From positions 682,001-746,000 of the forward strand of contig JAGTXX020000006.1 of NCBI GenBank assembly GCA_019044685.2: a stretch of 64,000 nucleotides of DNA, given 5' to 3'. The notes under the pieces are model-generated. The model ran no database searches, was not told the origin of the DNA, and was given only the letters and a program-made list of their open reading frames with translations. This DNA comes from Nannochloris sp. 'desiccata'. Lineage: Eukaryota; Chlorophyta; Trebouxiophyceae; Chlorellales; Chlorellaceae. Numbering within the stretch: the first letter of the stretch is position 1; the number at the start of each line of letters is the position of its first letter. Below, piece by piece: positions 61,373 through 64,000 of this stretch. Position numbers and translations under genes: made by a program.

Positions 61373-63470
61373 ATGCATTTTGTGCAACCTTTCTCCGTCA
61401 AGGCAGCAGCTCCTCGAGCGGCAACGGCAGTGGTGGCGGCGCCACACTTCGGTCGTCAGCAGCAGCGCCCTTGTTCCACAGAATCCTATGGCTGGCGCTC
61501 CCAGCCTAATTATACCAAGCTGCCCACTCCAATGGACCCTCAGCGGAGTATTCTTCCCGGAGTGTCGCACATTCCACATGCCACAAAAGATGATGATGCT
61601 ATTGCTGATGCTCAACTTGCGTCGGCGGCTGAAGCATTTATGCCTGAAGTGTGGCCCGATTTTTCGAAGATGAAAGTAGATTCAGATATTGTAGTCAAGT
61701 TCTTCAACCGTAAAAAAGGGTATGAAATGATCAGGGGTCACTTGAAGCGACAACCCACCCTAGCTCTTCTGCTTCTTGGCCCTAAGAACAGCGGAAAGTC
61801 GGTAAGTCATGCCTCAACTGAAAATTTGAGCATCAGCACGTTTATCGTTTTGACACGTTGCACATCACTCATCCATTGCAACCTAATATTTCCAAACCTA
61901 ATCTCTCTGCAGGAATTAATTAAAATACTCAAAGAGGAAGAAGGCCCACGCATGTTGCACATAGACCTCCGTATGCACGATACCTCCAGCCCAGCACTGA
62001 TGGCACAGCAACTGCACAAGCAGGCACGCAAGCTTCCTGCTGTGGTAGGTATGCAGTTTCTTATGGTACTTGCTTCCCAGCTAGGGCCGCTTTCCAACCT
62101 TTATAAACTGTTTTACCCGGACTCTGACAATACCGGTGCCGGTGCTGCTGCTACCCCAATGGAGAAAATAGTGGAAGCATTTATGGCAGACGTTTTCCCC
62201 AAGTACACCGCAACCAACTTGACAGCTGTCATTGATGCATACGATAAGATCTTGGATAACCTTCCACCTGGGCAGACGAAGCCAGTTATTGTTATCGGTG
62301 CGTTGCTTAAAAATAAAAACACGCCCCCGCTCTCCCTTGTTGATTCAAACTCATTCTTCCTTTTTCTTTCGCTCCATTTTCCGCTGCAGATGAGGCTAAT
62401 GGATTGCAATTATGGAAAAGTAAAGATTCGGTGCCTTTAAAACAGTTTTTGGAGTTTTTAAAGGGCAGTTGCAAACAGTACCACTCTGCACATGTAATTC
62501 TTGCCTCGTCGGAGTTTTTTATGATCTCGTGGCTACAAAAACGTAAGTTCTATCCATTTCTTTATCATCAATACAAATGAAGACTGTTTTATCGTATTGC
62601 TAATTAATATTTGTTTACTAATGGTTGCAGATGGCTTTGATGCAAACTCGCGTGATGACCAAGTCTTGGGTGATTTGACGAGCAAAGAGGCCTTTGTGTA
62701 CCTTTGTGGAGGTAAAATGCTCAGCAGGAATGGGTATGAAGAAAATTGGCCAGGCTTGATAGCTCAATCTGCAGAGACTTTAGCTCTGGGCATGACTAAG
62801 GAAGACTGGAAGAAAGTCTGGTCGGTGTGTGGTGGCAACATTCATCTTCTCAAAGTTTGTGTTGGCTACGCCGAGCAGTGCAATAGCTGGGAGAAAGGTA
62901 AGGAATAGCTTCTAATGTTTTTTAAATTCTTGTTTGTTGCCAAATAATTCCTCCCAACATGCGTTTGCTTGTTATTTCTTGCTTGCAGGCGTGGCTAAAA
63001 CGTTGTCAAAGCCTCAAATGGAAGTCGCTGATGCTTTAGAATCTCCAGAGTTAATTCCTCCTCCAGTTGGCAGCGATGGCCCTCGTATCTGGGAAGCAAA
63101 ACACTACAAAGCAGTCCTGCGCCTCATTGCTGCCAACCCATACCACGCTGTCCGTCGGAAGGAGGTATATGCTGTGCTCGAGAAGGTAGGCATTAAAATG
63201 GTGGAAAACGCCACAGCTGCGAAAGTGCTGCTGTCCATGGTGGAATTCAATGTTTTATCTCTGCGTCCCTACTCCGAGATGGCCGAAGATATACCCAGGG
63301 AAGCGTTCTTTAAGAAGGCTGGAAGGAAAGAGAAGCAGGACAAAGTGGTGACCATGCCTTCACCAACACACCTTGCTGCCGTTCTTGAACTAGATGTGGA
63401 ATTGGAGGAGGAGCAATTGGAAATCAAAAGTGCACAAGCTGTCGAAGGCAGTAGTGAAGCAAGCAGCTGA
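61373..63470 (+). CDS. Archaeal-type P-loop ATPase (ATPase_2 family) with organellar presequence
   Basis: Exons 61373-61801, 61913-62297, 62390-62542, 62631-62897 and 62989-63470 give 571 residues. Start is ATG 61373 (MHFVQPFSVKAAAPRAATAV); the next 40 residues are basic and acid-poor, like a mitochondrial or plastid presequence. Walker A is LLLLGPKNSGKS, split from ELIKILKEEE by intron 1. Walker B is 'PVIVIGDEANGLQLW', formed across intron 2. Sensor-like 'HVILASSEFFMISWLQ' and 'VLGDLTSKEAFVYLCGG' follow, the order seen in the archaeal-type ATPase domain (PF01637, STAND-like) that also occurs in algae and fungi. The C-terminal part resembles a winged helix (YHAVRRKEVYAVLEKVGIKM). The function is unknown. 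Confidence 0.75.
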
Positions 63471-63815
63471 ATTTACGGCGCCGTTAGTTTGCACTGCATT
63501 CTTCTGCCAACACAGCTAAAATAGTTTTGGGAAGGCTGGAAAACTCATTCTTTTTACCGCTCTATTCATTTTGTAAAATAATTTTCTATTTCCGGTTATA
63601 CTGTTTTTAAATTCTGCATGTGTACATATAAAAAATGTAAAATATCACTTGTATTAGTCAAATTATGGTTACAAGCAGTGTGATAATTGGAAAGAAGAAA
63701 AAAATGGACCGCTGCTACCGCCACTGCTGCCAACGATTACGGCCATCTGGGTTTTACAGAATTGATAAACAGTGGTGAAGGTCAGGTGTGCTGAAAAGCA
63801 GATCTCCCCCACACC

Positions 63816-63927
63816 ATCAATTTTCAGCGCTGCGCTGAACAGCGATTTTCAGTATGAGGGCGCACTGCATTGCTTATCATTGCTCATTACATTGCTAGCG
63901 CTGAGGATCACAGCACTGAAAATTGAT
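63816..63927. repeat. Fold-back element with 17-bp inverted arms
   Basis: Left arm 63816-63832 (ATCAATTTTCAGCGCTG) and right arm 63911-63927 are inverted copies with one mismatch. The interior has further CAGCGCTG-like words. The size, about 112 bp, is like a small MITE, but no target-site duplication is evident. Confidence 0.75.
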
Positions 63928-63933
63928 AAAGTT

Positions 63934-63961
63934 TGCACCAGCGCTGGGAAGCGCTGGTGCA
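63934..63961. repeat. Perfect 12-bp hairpin
   Basis: Arms TGCACCAGCGCT and AGCGCTGGTGCA with a 4-base loop (GGGA), seven bases after the fold-back element. It shares the CAGCGCT core with it. Confidence 0.85.
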
Positions 63962-64000
63962 TTTAAGTGATACTAACATGCATAGAAACACTGCGGTATT

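Larger units (their letters stand above)
63471..64000. other. 3' flanking region to the window edge
   Basis: Holds a TGTAA word at 63572 for the ATPase gene and then the fold-back elements reported separately. No gene is seen to the edge. Confidence 0.55.

Noticed and set aside
61297..61509. Alternative start in another frame for the P-loop ATPase (ATG 61321)
   Set aside because: That frame ends before the ATPase domain; only the frame from 61373 continues through Walker A into the spliced exons.
1..64000. tRNA genes, rRNA, CRISPR arrays or intact transposons
   Set aside because: No cloverleaf-like element, spaced direct-repeat array, transposase, integrase or reverse transcriptase frame was recognised by reading; a computed scan could still find a divergent one.

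Overview
This window is nuclear DNA from a eukaryote, almost certainly a green alga (Chlorophyta, perhaps a trebouxiophyte; the exact lineage cannot be fixed from sequence alone). The evidence is GT-AG introns of about 70-250 bp in otherwise large exons; plant-lineage proteins (double-AP2 factors, a SHAQKYF-type MYB, a CBP60-like protein, plastid ArgA-type N-acetylglutamate synthase, plant-type RibF, a plant-type diacylglycerol kinase, a plastid lycopene-cyclase-like flavoprotein); and the algal polyadenylation word TGTAA downstream of several stop codons. No bacterial, viral, CRISPR or intact transposon content was seen, and no tRNA or rRNA gene was recognised.

Layout. 1-17.5 kb: RBM45-like RNA-binding protein (-, cut by the left edge), a large secreted type I membrane protein of unknown function (+), AP-2 alpha-adaptin (+), CBP60-like protein (-), OST subunit Swp1/ribophorin II (+), PUB-domain protein (+), PA-TM-RING ubiquitin ligase (-). 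18-33 kb: SEC14/CRAL-TRIO protein (+), RibF FAD synthetase (-), a divergent Pol delta-like B-family DNA polymerase (+), mitochondrial Rieske protein (-), diacylglycerol kinase (-), lycopene-cyclase-like flavoprotein (-). 33-46 kb: a gene-poor stretch with one small candidate gene, a family-16 methyltransferase (+), clathrin heavy chain (-), EDC4/Varicose (+). 46.6-52 kb: two AP2 transcription factor paralogs (-) flanking a membrane-protein locus (+) that carries a duplicated C-terminal fragment. 52-64 kb: ODR4-like protein (-), N-acetylglutamate synthase (+), mitochondrial carrier family protein (+), DIV-like MYB (-), an archaeal-type P-loop ATPase with an organellar presequence (+), then a fold-back sequence near the right edge.

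How the genes relate. There are no operons; genes sit singly, convergent or divergent. Two core endocytosis components (alpha-adaptin and clathrin heavy chain) and several secretory-pathway or membrane-quality proteins (OST subunit, PUB protein, RMR-type RING ligase, ODR4) are present, but nothing indicates co-regulation.

Most unusual items: the Pol delta-like polymerase whose three exonuclease motifs and part of its polymerase active site are altered; two well-supported GC-AG introns and a probable third; a CBP60-like protein with a cysteine-cluster N-terminus; the duplicated membrane-protein fragment between the AP2 paralogs; and the dibasic-leucine motifs of the secreted protein. Exon joins were worked out by hand from splice consensus and reading-frame continuity, so boundaries may be a few bases off.
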